This document shows positions 35,151-42,907 of a stretch of 64,000 nt of DNA, one piece after another (position 1 is the stretch's first letter; every line of letters starts with the position of its first letter). A model generated the notes under the pieces. The model saw only the letters and a program-made list of their open reading frames with translations, was not told the DNA's origin and made no database searches. Origin of the DNA: Phil1 sp964612925 (GTDB lineage: Bacteria; Bacillota; Clostridia; Christensenellales; CAG-138); contig CAZTFU010000001.1 in NCBI GenBank assembly GCA_964612925.1, forward strand, positions 83,297 through 147,296, written 5' to 3'. The position numbers and the translations under genes were made by a program.

Positions 35151-36518
35151 ATGAAAACGGTAACTCAATGGAAAAAACTTGTTGCTTTTATGCTGTGCAT
35201 GGCAATGCTTTTCTGCTGCACGCTCAGCCTTGCCGACCAAGGTGACGTGGCCAACGAAGAGGGTGCAAGCGATAATGCCGCAGCAGTCGATGAAGTCAAG
35301 GAAGACGTAACGGTTGAGCTGGATGACGCAAGAATGGCTATCCTTTACGAGGAAACCACAGACACAATACTGTTCGAAAAGGATGCGGACGCTCATAATG
35401 CTCCCGCGAGCATGACCAAGGTAATGACCGCCGTTCTTGTTATTGAGTCGGGTATCGACTTGAACAGTATAGTTACCGTTCCGGAAGATGCGGTTTCGGC
35501 AAAGTACTGTTCATGGATGGATACAGACCATCTTATAGCGGGCGAGGAAGTAAAGGTTTTTGATTTGATGAAATACCTGCTTATTCCTTCGGGTAATGAG
35601 GCTGCAACCACCCTTGCCATGTGCGTGGCGGATGATATACCGACGTTCATCGACATGATGAATGAAAAAGCCGCCGAGCTTGGTATGACCGAAACTCATT
35701 ATGAGGATCCGCATGGACTTTCTTCGGATTCTTATATAAGCGCACGGGATATGCTGACGCTCAGCCAATATGCAATGCAGCTCCCGACTTTCCGTAACAT
35801 AGTTAAAATGAAGGGCGGTTCACTTCCCATATCGAATAAGCGTCAAAGCCCGCTGACCTATTCCACTACCAACTGCGTAATGGATCCCGGCGGTGTTCCC
35901 GAATATAAAACCGATTATGCTTCGAGCGTTATAGGCATAAAAACCGGCTCCACACCTGCGGCGGGTAAAAACCTGTCCTGCTGTATGGTGAAGGATGATC
36001 TGACCTTTTACAGCGTAGTAATGCATTGCGGTGCAACGCTTTCGGGCACAAGGACGCTTTCCTACCACTATCTTGAAACGATAAAGTTGCTTGATTTTGC
36101 TCAACTGTTTGAAAAACAGGGCTACGCCGCAGGTGACGTAGTTACCGAACAGAAGCTTTGGGGGAATTTGTATGGTGATGCAGTGCAGCTTAGTGCAAAG
36201 GATGATGTTTATATTCTCGGACTTGAGGGCATTGAGCTTGTTCCCGAAATAGTGCTTGATGATATTGGCGACTCCGTAAAAGAAGGCGATGTTGTCGGCC
36301 GTGCGATACTGCGTGACAGGTTCGGCAATGAACGCGAAACGGAGCTTGTTGCCGTTACGGATGCCGAAAAGGACATGACTACGTTGTTCCTTATAATAGG
36401 CGGTGCGGTGGTGCTTGTTGCGCTCATAGTGGTAGCTGTGATAGTTTCACGTAAGAAGGCCGCTAAAAGCAAGACGAACGACGAAACCGAAAGCAACAAC
36501 GAAGCGCAGGCCGAATAA
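35151..36518 (+). CDS. dacF: D-alanyl-D-alanine carboxypeptidase (PBP5/DacF family)
   Basis: 455 residues. A signal peptide (1-28, ending SLA) is followed by an acidic linker and the penicillin-binding domain: ASMTKV with nucleophile Ser87 and Lys90, PSGNEA with Ser147-Gly-Asn, and KTG at 264-266. The PBP5-type C-terminal beta domain follows. The end is a true TM helix (FLIIGGAVVLVALIVVAVIV) with a basic tail instead of the usual amphipathic anchor. It trims pentapeptide stems in peptidoglycan. Followed by its own terminator. Confidence 0.95.
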   Translation: MKTVTQWKKLVAFMLCMAMLFCCTLSLADQGDVANEEGASDNAAAVDEVKEDVTVELDDARMAILYEETTDTILFEKDADAHNAPASMTKVMTAVLVIESGIDLNSIVTVPEDAVSAKYCSWMDTDHLIAGEEVKVFDLMKYLLIPSGNEAATTLAMCVADDIPTFIDMMNEKAAELGMTETHYEDPHGLSSDSYISARDMLTLSQYAMQLPTFRNIVKMKGGSLPISNKRQSPLTYSTTNCVMDPGGVPEYKTDYASSVIGIKTGSTPAAGKNLSCCMVKDDLTFYSVVMHCGATLSGTRTLSYHYLETIKLLDFAQLFEKQGYAAGDVVTEQKLWGNLYGDAVQLSAKDDVYILGLEGIELVPEIVLDDIGDSVKEGDVVGRAILRDRFGNERETELVAVTDAEKDMTTLFLIIGGAVVLVALIVVAVIVSRKKAAKSKTNDETESNNEAQAE

Positions 36519-36537
36519 CCGGCAGGTAAGGTGAAAA

Positions 36538-36570
36538 CACAGGCGTCCTATTGTATGGGGCGCCTGTTTT
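36538..36570 (+). terminator. Terminator of the carboxypeptidase gene
   Basis: ACAGGCG-TCC / GG-G-CGCCTGT stem with loop TATTGTATG, followed by TTTT; A-run on the 5' side. Confidence 0.8.
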
Positions 36571-36670
36571 ATAGGCAGAAAATTGACGATTCCGACATGA
36601 TGATATATAATATTTCGGTAATATATATTAAATGAAACGGCGCATATGCGCTTTTGAGAGGGAGAATATT

Positions 36671-38023
36671 ATGGGAAGAATGTTTGGTACTGACGGTGTA
36701 AGGGGCGTGGCGAATGCAGACCTTAGCTGTGAACTTGCCATGAAAATCGGAGCGGCAGGCGCATATGTGCTTACAAGCGTGCATAATCCGCGCATACTTG
36801 TCGGACAGGACACAAGAAAATCCGGCGATATGCTTGCGTGCGCGTTATCTGCGGGCATATGCTCCATTGGCGGTGACGTTATAAACGTTGGTGTGTTGCC
36901 AACGCCCGCAATGGCCTACCTTGCAAGAAAGTATTCTGCGGATGCGGCGGTTATGATAAGTGCATCGCATAATACGATGGAATACAACGGTATAAAATGG
37001 TTTGACGGCGAAGGATATAAGCTTTCCGATGAGCTTGAGGACAGGATAGAGGCCATAGTAAAGGGAGAAGAAACGCCTGAAAAGCCGATAGGCAGTCGCG
37101 TGGGCAGTTGCCTTAGCGCCCCAAGAGCCGTTGAAGAATACAAGGAATTTTTGAAGTCTACCGCAACACAAAGCTTTGAAGGCATGACTATAGTGCTTGA
37201 TTGTGCAAACGGTTCGGCTTCAGGCATAGCGAGAGAGGTTTTCAGCGAGCTTGGCGCAAGCGTTATATCGTGGGCAGACGAACCCGACGGGTGCAATATA
37301 AACGATCTTTGCGGCTCCACGCACCCCGAAAGTCTGCAAAAGCTTATGACGGAGCGAATGGCGGATGCGGGCTTTGCATTCGATGGAGATGCGGATAGAG
37401 TTATAGCCGCCGATGAAATGGGAAGCATTGTTGACGGCGACAGGATAATGGGTATCTGTGCAAAAAGCTTGAAGGAAAGCGGAAAACTAAAGGATGATAC
37501 ACTTGTTGTAACGGTTATGTCAAACCTTGGTTTGAAGCTTAGAATGAAGGAACTTGGAATAAAGATTGAAGAAACCGCCGTGGGCGACAGGTATATACTT
37601 GAACGCATGAGGCAAAAGGGCTTTTGCTTTGGCGGCGAGCAATCGGGTCATATCATTTTCTATGATATGAACACCACGGGCGACGGTATACTGAGCGCGA
37701 TACAGGTGATGAACATTCTTGCGGGCACAAAAAAGCGCTTTTCTCAGCTTGCAGACGAGGTGCCGATACTGCCTCAGGTGATGCTGAATGTAATGGTTGA
37801 GCCAAAGGATAAGCAGGCAGCATTGACCGATGCCGACTTTGCGGAGAGCATTCGAAACGTCGAAAAGCAACTTGAGAGAAGCGGGCGTGTGCTTGTGCGA
37901 GCAAGCGGCACGGAGCCGCTGATAAGGATAATGCTTGAGGGTAAAAGCGAGGAACAAATCACTGTATTTGCGTACAGCCTTGCAGAGGTGCTTGAAAGCA
38001 AATACGGCGGAAGAATAAAGTAA
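36671..38023 (+). CDS. glmM: Phosphoglucosamine mutase
   Basis: 450 residues from ATG 36671, after GAGGGAG; a 13-residue upstream extension is rejected. MFGTDGVRGVAN opens domain 1, and the catalytic phospho-serine is in VMISASHNTMEYNGIKWF. FDGDADRVIAAD is the metal loop, GGEQSGHIIF the sugar-binding loop and VRASGTEPLIRIM the phosphate-binding loop. It converts glucosamine-6-P to glucosamine-1-P for UDP-GlcNAc and cell wall synthesis, fitting its carboxypeptidase neighbour. Confidence 0.97.
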   Translation: MGRMFGTDGVRGVANADLSCELAMKIGAAGAYVLTSVHNPRILVGQDTRKSGDMLACALSAGICSIGGDVINVGVLPTPAMAYLARKYSADAAVMISASHNTMEYNGIKWFDGEGYKLSDELEDRIEAIVKGEETPEKPIGSRVGSCLSAPRAVEEYKEFLKSTATQSFEGMTIVLDCANGSASGIAREVFSELGASVISWADEPDGCNINDLCGSTHPESLQKLMTERMADAGFAFDGDADRVIAADEMGSIVDGDRIMGICAKSLKESGKLKDDTLVVTVMSNLGLKLRMKELGIKIEETAVGDRYILERMRQKGFCFGGEQSGHIIFYDMNTTGDGILSAIQVMNILAGTKKRFSQLADEVPILPQVMLNVMVEPKDKQAALTDADFAESIRNVEKQLERSGRVLVRASGTEPLIRIMLEGKSEEQITVFAYSLAEVLESKYGGRIK

Positions 38024-38038
38024 ACGTATTTACTTTTT
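38017..38038 (+). terminator. Terminator overlapping the glmM stop codon
   Basis: AAAGTAAA - CGTA - TTTACTTT followed by TT (a five-T run from 38034). The A/T-rich stem includes the TAA stop. Confidence 0.45.
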
Positions 38039-38075
38039 GCATAAACAGTGATAATATAAGTATTGAATTAAATAG

Positions 38076-38259
38076 ACTTTCATGTTCTGCTCCTTTTTGG
38101 GGCAGCTAAGAGGGAAGCAGGTTAAAGGCCTGCGCGGTCCCGCCGCTGTATGCGTGGAGCATTTGTTATTTGCCGATAAACGGCAAAGTCACTGAGGTAA
38201 AACTTGGGAAGGCATAGCAATGTGCGATGAAACGTGAGCCAGAAGACCTGCTTGAAAGT
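38076..38259 (+). promoter_or_regulatory. Cobalamin (B12) riboswitch
   Basis: All hallmark blocks are in order: a P1 stem ACTTTCA (38076-38082) with TGAAAGT (38253-38259); GGAAGCAGG; the core GCGCGGTCCCGCCGCTGTA; GTCACTG; TGGGAAGG; and the 3' block GTGAGCCAGAAGACCTGC. It senses adenosyl- or methylcobalamin and is expected to turn the downstream operon off when corrinoid is plentiful. An alternative hairpin at 38345 serves as the expression platform. Confidence 0.97.
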
Positions 38260-38344
38260 TCGCCTTACCACGGGTCAATGGTTCAGGGGCGGGGTTATAC
38301 AATGTTTTGTGTGCCCGAATAGTTTTTTAATGTGCAGAAAAACG

Positions 38345-38372
38345 GCTGCGGCGATATCGCCGCAGCTATTTT
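38345..38372 (+). terminator. Riboswitch-controlled terminator
   Basis: Perfect palindromic stem GCTGCGGC-GATATC-GCCGCAGC followed by TATTTTGT, between the aptamer and the first start codon. It is the likely transcriptional off-switch. Confidence 0.75.
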
Positions 38373-38407
38373 GTGTACAAAAGAATATTGAAAGGAAGGT
38401 CGTATTT

Positions 38408-39166
38408 ATGAGATTTCGCAGAGTGTTGACGGCACTTATGGCGATATTGATGCTGGTAGCTACAATGGCGGGCTGTAGCGTATTCGGCTCTTCGACACAA
38501 AGAAATGCGCTGGACGTTGATTACATCGGTGGAGAGGACGAGGGCGAAAACAGGCTGAACGAGTTAAAGGGGCTTGCGGCGCAAAACGCTACTCCTGAGC
38601 CTGACGGACAATTAAAAACTCCTGCGCCATTAAATCTTGACGATGATGACGATACGGAATCCGTAGGCAAGATACAGGCAGAGGCTAAAGAAAATGCCGA
38701 TGTTGCCGCAACGGAGCTGCCGGAACAGACACCTGCTCCGACTGAGAACGGCGAACCGCAGACAAATACTTGCACCATAACCATACGGTGCGATACTGCT
38801 GTTGCCAAAGGAATGCACCTTGAAAAGAAGTGGCAGGGCATAGTACCTGCAAGCGGAGTAATACTGGCGGTAACGACTATGACTTTTGAACCGGGAGATA
38901 CGGTATTTGACGTGATTTGCGATGTGCGCGATAAATTCAAGTTGCATATGGAATACTCCGGGGCAAAGGGCAATGAATACATAGAGGGGATAAACAACCT
39001 TTATGAGTTTGACGGCGGTAGATGGAGCGGATGGATGTACTGCGTGAACGGATGGTATCCAAACTACGGTTGCGGGCAATACGCCGTTAAAAGCGGTGAT
39101 GTTATCGAGTGGAATTACACTTGCGACCTTGGTAAAGACCTTGGACAAACGTGGATGGCGGGCTAA
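38408..39166 (+). CDS. DUF4430 (transcobalamin C-terminal-like) lipoprotein
   Basis: 252 residues from ATG 38408 (AAGGAAGG 8 nt upstream); the frame opens back into the riboswitch but that part is not coding. Lipoprotein signal MRFRRVLTALMAILMLVATM then AGC with Cys23. A Pro/Thr/Asp-rich, probably extended linker (30-120) carries a DUF4430 domain (121-245), with the characteristic SGWMYCVNGWYPNYGCGQY, YAVKSGDVIEWNYTC and DLGKDLG. DUF4430 is the beta-domain fold shared with transcobalamin and intrinsic factor. Under a B12 riboswitch it is best read as a membrane-tethered corrinoid-binding protein. Six cysteines in the domain may pair or ligate. Confidence 0.88.
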   Translation: MRFRRVLTALMAILMLVATMAGCSVFGSSTQRNALDVDYIGGEDEGENRLNELKGLAAQNATPEPDGQLKTPAPLNLDDDDDTESVGKIQAEAKENADVAATELPEQTPAPTENGEPQTNTCTITIRCDTAVAKGMHLEKKWQGIVPASGVILAVTTMTFEPGDTVFDVICDVRDKFKLHMEYSGAKGNEYIEGINNLYEFDGGRWSGWMYCVNGWYPNYGCGQYAVKSGDVIEWNYTCDLGKDLGQTWMAG

Positions 39167-39170
39167 TGGG

Positions 39171-39863
39171 ATGACCAACGAAGCGATTAAGGTAAACGAC
39201 CTTACAAAAACATACCTTGCGGGCAAGGAAGAGGTAAAGGCGTTGCGCGGCGTGAGCCTAAGCGTTGAAAAGGGCGAATTCATATGTATTGCGGGCAAAA
39301 GCGGCAGCGGGAAATCAACATTACTCAACCTTGTTGCGGGACTTGAAAGAGCGACATGCGGCGAAATAAATGTGCTTGGGCAACGGGTTGATCAAATGAA
39401 CGAAACCGAAAGGATACGCTTCAGGCGAGCAAATATAGGTTTCATATTTCAATCGTATAGGCTGTTGCCGCAGTATACGGCGGTTGAAAATGTAGCTTTG
39501 CCGCTTATGCTTCGCGGAATAGGAAAAAAGGAACGTGAACAGCGTGCGATGGTCGCGCTTGATCATGTGGGTATTGCAAAGTGCGCAAATCAGCGGCCAT
39601 CACAGATGAGCGGCGGTGAACAGCAACGCGCAGGCATAGCTCGTTCGATAATTACGGAACCCGCAATAATACTTGCCGACGAACCTACGGGCAACCTTGA
39701 TTCCTCTACCGGGGAAATGATATTGAAGCTTTTTCAAAAGCTTTTTCGGCAGAACGGAACAACACTGCTTATCGTTTCGCACGATAGCGACATGCCGCGC
39801 CATGTTGACAGGACTGTATACATGAGTGACGGTGCATTAATTAATAAGGAGATAATCATATGA
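39171..39863 (+). CDS. LolD/MacB-type ABC transporter ATPase
   Basis: 230 residues from ATG 39171, 4 bp after the lipoprotein stop and probably coupled to it; a longer frame to 39096 overlaps the lipoprotein and is rejected. Walker A GKSGSGKST (42-50), Q-loop FIFQSYRLLPQYTAVENVAL, signature MSGGEQQRAGIAR, Walker B AIILADEPTGNLD, and His in LLIVSHDSD. The sequence is of the LolD/MacB/FtsE class, not BtuD. It would energise the FtsX-like permease two genes downstream. Overlaps the next gene by ATGA. Confidence 0.93.
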   Translation: MTNEAIKVNDLTKTYLAGKEEVKALRGVSLSVEKGEFICIAGKSGSGKSTLLNLVAGLERATCGEINVLGQRVDQMNETERIRFRRANIGFIFQSYRLLPQYTAVENVALPLMLRGIGKKEREQRAMVALDHVGIAKCANQRPSQMSGGEQQRAGIARSIITEPAIILADEPTGNLDSSTGEMILKLFQKLFRQNGTTLLIVSHDSDMPRHVDRTVYMSDGALINKEIII

Positions 39864-41626
39864 AAAGGGGCAAAGGGCTGATACTTATTCTTGTGACGGC
39901 AATAATGCTGTCAGCGATACCTGTATGTGCCGCCGAAAAGGTGGAATTGAGCTTTGACTGTGACCCCGCATATGCCGCAATAGAAATTACGGGTGGAAAG
40001 GCATACTTGGGCAACTATACCGTGCCCGGGGACGGAAGCTATTCATTCACCGCAACGGCGGACGGGTATGAGGATTACAGCGGCACGTTTGACGTTCTTG
40101 ACGGTAGGGTGTCGTTTAACGGCGTTGAGTGCGGAGGAAATGTTATACACATTGTAATGAACAAGAAAACATACCCCGTGCTTATAACAAAGAATCCGTC
40201 AAGCATGACGCTTATTGTAACAGATGCCTACGGTAATGAGGTGGATGATACATCATATTTAAGCTCGGGAACATATCTGTATTCGGCTTACGCCGAAGGA
40301 TACGAAAGTGCCGCGGGAAAATTCAGCGTTGAAAATGCTCCTACGGTATTAAATATATCACTTAAAGCAGTTACACAGTCCGCACCCACAACAAGCGGCA
40401 TAGGGGCACTTGCACTTGCACCCGCAAATGTTGCGGGAGAATACTACAGCGCGCCCGTTGCAAGCCCAAACGAAGTAATAAGTTTGTACCTACCCGTGAT
40501 AAACAATGGCGAATCACTTACAGACATAACTATAGAACCCGTAGTCTCAAGCAATGTTGAGGAATTTCCGTTTGTGGCGGAGGTTGCAAATTACGGATTA
40601 AAGCTGCCTAACCTTGAAAACGGTGCATGGGCGGTTGCACAGTATACATTCAAGGTGTCTCCTTATGCTACAAACGGTGTAAAGACCGTTCAGTTCCGTG
40701 CAATATACCGTGAAAACGGAGTGCTAACCGAAAGCACATTAAGCGCAAGCGTAACGATAAAGAACGGATATGAAGCACCGCAAACATCTGTCGAGACCGC
40801 GCCGAGACTTATTGTAAGCGGCTATGCATTGGATAAGGAAACCGTATACGCGGGAGAAGATTTTGTGCTTACACTGTTTGTGAAGAACACATCCGCCTCA
40901 AATGAGGCAATGAACGTTACATCTTCACTAACGCTTGACCCTTCGGCTGTTATGCCGTCGCTTGGGCAGAGCGATATAAACTTTGCTTCATCGATAAAGC
41001 CCAATGATACGGCAGAACTTTCGTATAAGTTGACCGCAATGGCCGACATACAGGGCAATGCACAGATAGCCATAAAGCTTGATTACGATAACGGGGAAGG
41101 GATAACGGGAAGTTCCTCCCAAACAATAACGTTACCGATAAAGCAACATATGCGAATAAGCGTTGATTCTCCCGAGATTTATGCGGACGGTGCAAAGGAG
41201 GGAGAGCTTATTGCTGTGTCTCTTCCCATTATAAATAAAGGAAAGACCAAGGCATACAATGTTGAAGTTAAGCTTGAAAGCGCAAAGCTTGCCATGCAGG
41301 AAGGGTATTTTGGCGGCGACATACTGCCGGGCGCAAAGCACAGTGCGGAATTTCAACTGCTTTGCCTTGAGGGAGGACTTGCCGAAGGGGTGCTTACGGT
41401 GAGTTTTGAGGATGCGGAAGGCAATACATATGAACAAAGCGTTGATTTGTCGGTAAATATTGATTATGTGGCAACGCAACCCGTACAAAGCAATATAGAG
41501 GAGGTACAGAAGGAAGCCGATACCGCGGCTTGGCCGATAATTATATGTGTAGTTGCGGGCATTGCCGCTGTGGTCATAGCCTTGCTGTTTATTATAAAGA
41601 AGGGGAAACGAAATGCGGATAGGTGA
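39860..41626 (+). CDS. Membrane-anchored surface protein with PEGA/CARDB-like beta domains
   Basis: 588 residues. Signal peptide (MKRGKGLILILVTAIMLSAI, ending VCAA). Two PEGA-like modules occupy about 25-155 (SYSFTATADGYEDYSGTFDV, then YLYSAYAEGYESAAGKFSV). From about 180 come several CARDB/S-layer-like beta-sandwiches (VISLYLPVINNGESLTDITI; LTLFVKNTSASNEAMNVTSS; ISVDSPEIYADGAKEGELIA). One C-terminal TM helix (about 558-579) with a basic tail anchors it, facing outward. It lies between the ATPase and permease genes with overlaps on both sides, so it is probably a structural subunit of that ABC complex. The ligand is unknown. Confidence 0.75.
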   Translation: MKRGKGLILILVTAIMLSAIPVCAAEKVELSFDCDPAYAAIEITGGKAYLGNYTVPGDGSYSFTATADGYEDYSGTFDVLDGRVSFNGVECGGNVIHIVMNKKTYPVLITKNPSSMTLIVTDAYGNEVDDTSYLSSGTYLYSAYAEGYESAAGKFSVENAPTVLNISLKAVTQSAPTTSGIGALALAPANVAGEYYSAPVASPNEVISLYLPVINNGESLTDITIEPVVSSNVEEFPFVAEVANYGLKLPNLENGAWAVAQYTFKVSPYATNGVKTVQFRAIYRENGVLTESTLSASVTIKNGYEAPQTSVETAPRLIVSGYALDKETVYAGEDFVLTLFVKNTSASNEAMNVTSSLTLDPSAVMPSLGQSDINFASSIKPNDTAELSYKLTAMADIQGNAQIAIKLDYDNGEGITGSSSQTITLPIKQHMRISVDSPEIYADGAKEGELIAVSLPIINKGKTKAYNVEVKLESAKLAMQEGYFGGDILPGAKHSAEFQLLCLEGGLAEGVLTVSFEDAEGNTYEQSVDLSVNIDYVATQPVQSNIEEVQKEADTAAWPIIICVVAGIAAVVIALLFIIKKGKRNADR

Positions 41627-42890
41627 CCTTATACGCACCGGCGCAATAAATCTGTACAGAAGGCGTGTAAGGACGGCACTTACGGCATTGAGCATGGCTG
41701 TCGGCGTGATATGCATACTTATGCTTGTTTCGGTGGGCATAGGCTACGAGCAGGCATACAGGGAATCGATAGAAGCCATGGGCAGCCTTACAAAAATAGA
41801 TGTTACGCAGAAGAATTCGTCCGCAACAAGGGTGGCGGTGCTGAATCAAAAGGCCGTTAACGCCTTTGCGGGAATAGACGGTGTGGAGGCGGTAACACCG
41901 GTACTGCAAACAACGGCATACCTGAAAAGCGGGAAATACATAACAATGGTCAAACTGTACGGCATTGATATGAATACCGCACAAAGCTTTGGAATAACCC
42001 CGTTGCGCGGTGAGTTGCCTAAAAAGGGCACACGGTTGATGCCCCAGCTTCTTGCAACGGATGACCTTGCAGCAAGCTTTGCGGATCCCGATACATGGAA
42101 AGAAGCCGTTGACTCAAGCGGTGAAGCGATAGTTGACCTTATGCGAAGTAATCTGAAGCTTACCTTTGATTATGCAAGCCTTGTGGGGGATTATACCGAA
42201 GGTGATGACGGCAGGGCGGTTCCGCTTGGTCAAAGCCTGAAGGCGAACGTTACGGGCATTTGCAGTGCAATGAATTACACATATTCATGTTCGGCATTTA
42301 TGGATATGGAAACGCTTAGCGAAATAAGCGATTCGGTGCAATCGAAAAACGGCAGTTCGACTGAATACTCGCTTGTGTGGGTAAAGGTAAGCGAAGCGGA
42401 TGATGTTATGGACATTGCCGCACTGATACGCGGCGCGGGGTTTGAAACATACAGCCTTACCGATATGCTTGATTCCGTTAAGGAACAGACCGAGCGTATA
42501 CAGGGTCTGCTTTTTGCAATAGGTGCGGTTGCACTGCTTGTGGCGGGGCTTTGTATAGCAAATACAATGATGATGGCCATAAACGAAAGGCGCACGGAGG
42601 TTGGCATCCTTAAGGTACTTGGCAGCGAATTAAAGGACATAGCGGCCATGTTCTTAACGGAAGCGGCAATGATAGGCATAATAGGAGCGTTTATGGGCAT
42701 AGGCGTAAGCTTTGCGTTAAAGGCGGCATTAAATGGTTTGTTTGAAGAAATGGGCATAAGATCCGTGTTGCCGATATGGCTTGCGGCATTTGCACTTGCA
42801 TTTTCCGTGCTGGTTGCGGTACTCAGTGCGCTTGCCCCTGCGGTAAACGCAATGCGAATATCCCCACTTTGCGCCATGCGAGATGAATAG
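41613..42890 (+). CDS. FtsX/MacB-like ABC transporter permease
   Basis: 425 residues. One N-terminal TM helix (RRVRTALTALSMAVGVICIL, then MLVSVGIGYE) is followed by a 240-residue extracellular MacB_PCD-like domain. Three C-terminal TM helices follow (LLFAIGAVALLVAGLCIANT; MFLTEAAMIGIIGAFMGIGV; WLAAFALAFSVLVAVLSALA) with the MMMAINERRTEVGILKVLGS cytoplasmic coupling segment typical of FtsX folds. Such systems move lipoproteins or act by mechanotransmission; they do not carry small substrates through a central channel as BtuC does. It partners the LolD-like ATPase upstream. Confidence 0.9.
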   Translation: MRIGDLIRTGAINLYRRRVRTALTALSMAVGVICILMLVSVGIGYEQAYRESIEAMGSLTKIDVTQKNSSATRVAVLNQKAVNAFAGIDGVEAVTPVLQTTAYLKSGKYITMVKLYGIDMNTAQSFGITPLRGELPKKGTRLMPQLLATDDLAASFADPDTWKEAVDSSGEAIVDLMRSNLKLTFDYASLVGDYTEGDDGRAVPLGQSLKANVTGICSAMNYTYSCSAFMDMETLSEISDSVQSKNGSSTEYSLVWVKVSEADDVMDIAALIRGAGFETYSLTDMLDSVKEQTERIQGLLFAIGAVALLVAGLCIANTMMMAINERRTEVGILKVLGSELKDIAAMFLTEAAMIGIIGAFMGIGVSFALKAALNGLFEEMGIRSVLPIWLAAFALAFSVLVAVLSALAPAVNAMRISPLCAMRDE

Positions 42891-42907
42891 GTAACGGAGG
42901 TGGACAT

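Noticed and set aside
38234..38407. Upstream extension of the DUF4430 lipoprotein frame
   Set aside because: Overlaps the riboswitch 3' end and terminator; the lipoprotein signal and Shine-Dalgarno fix the start at 38408.
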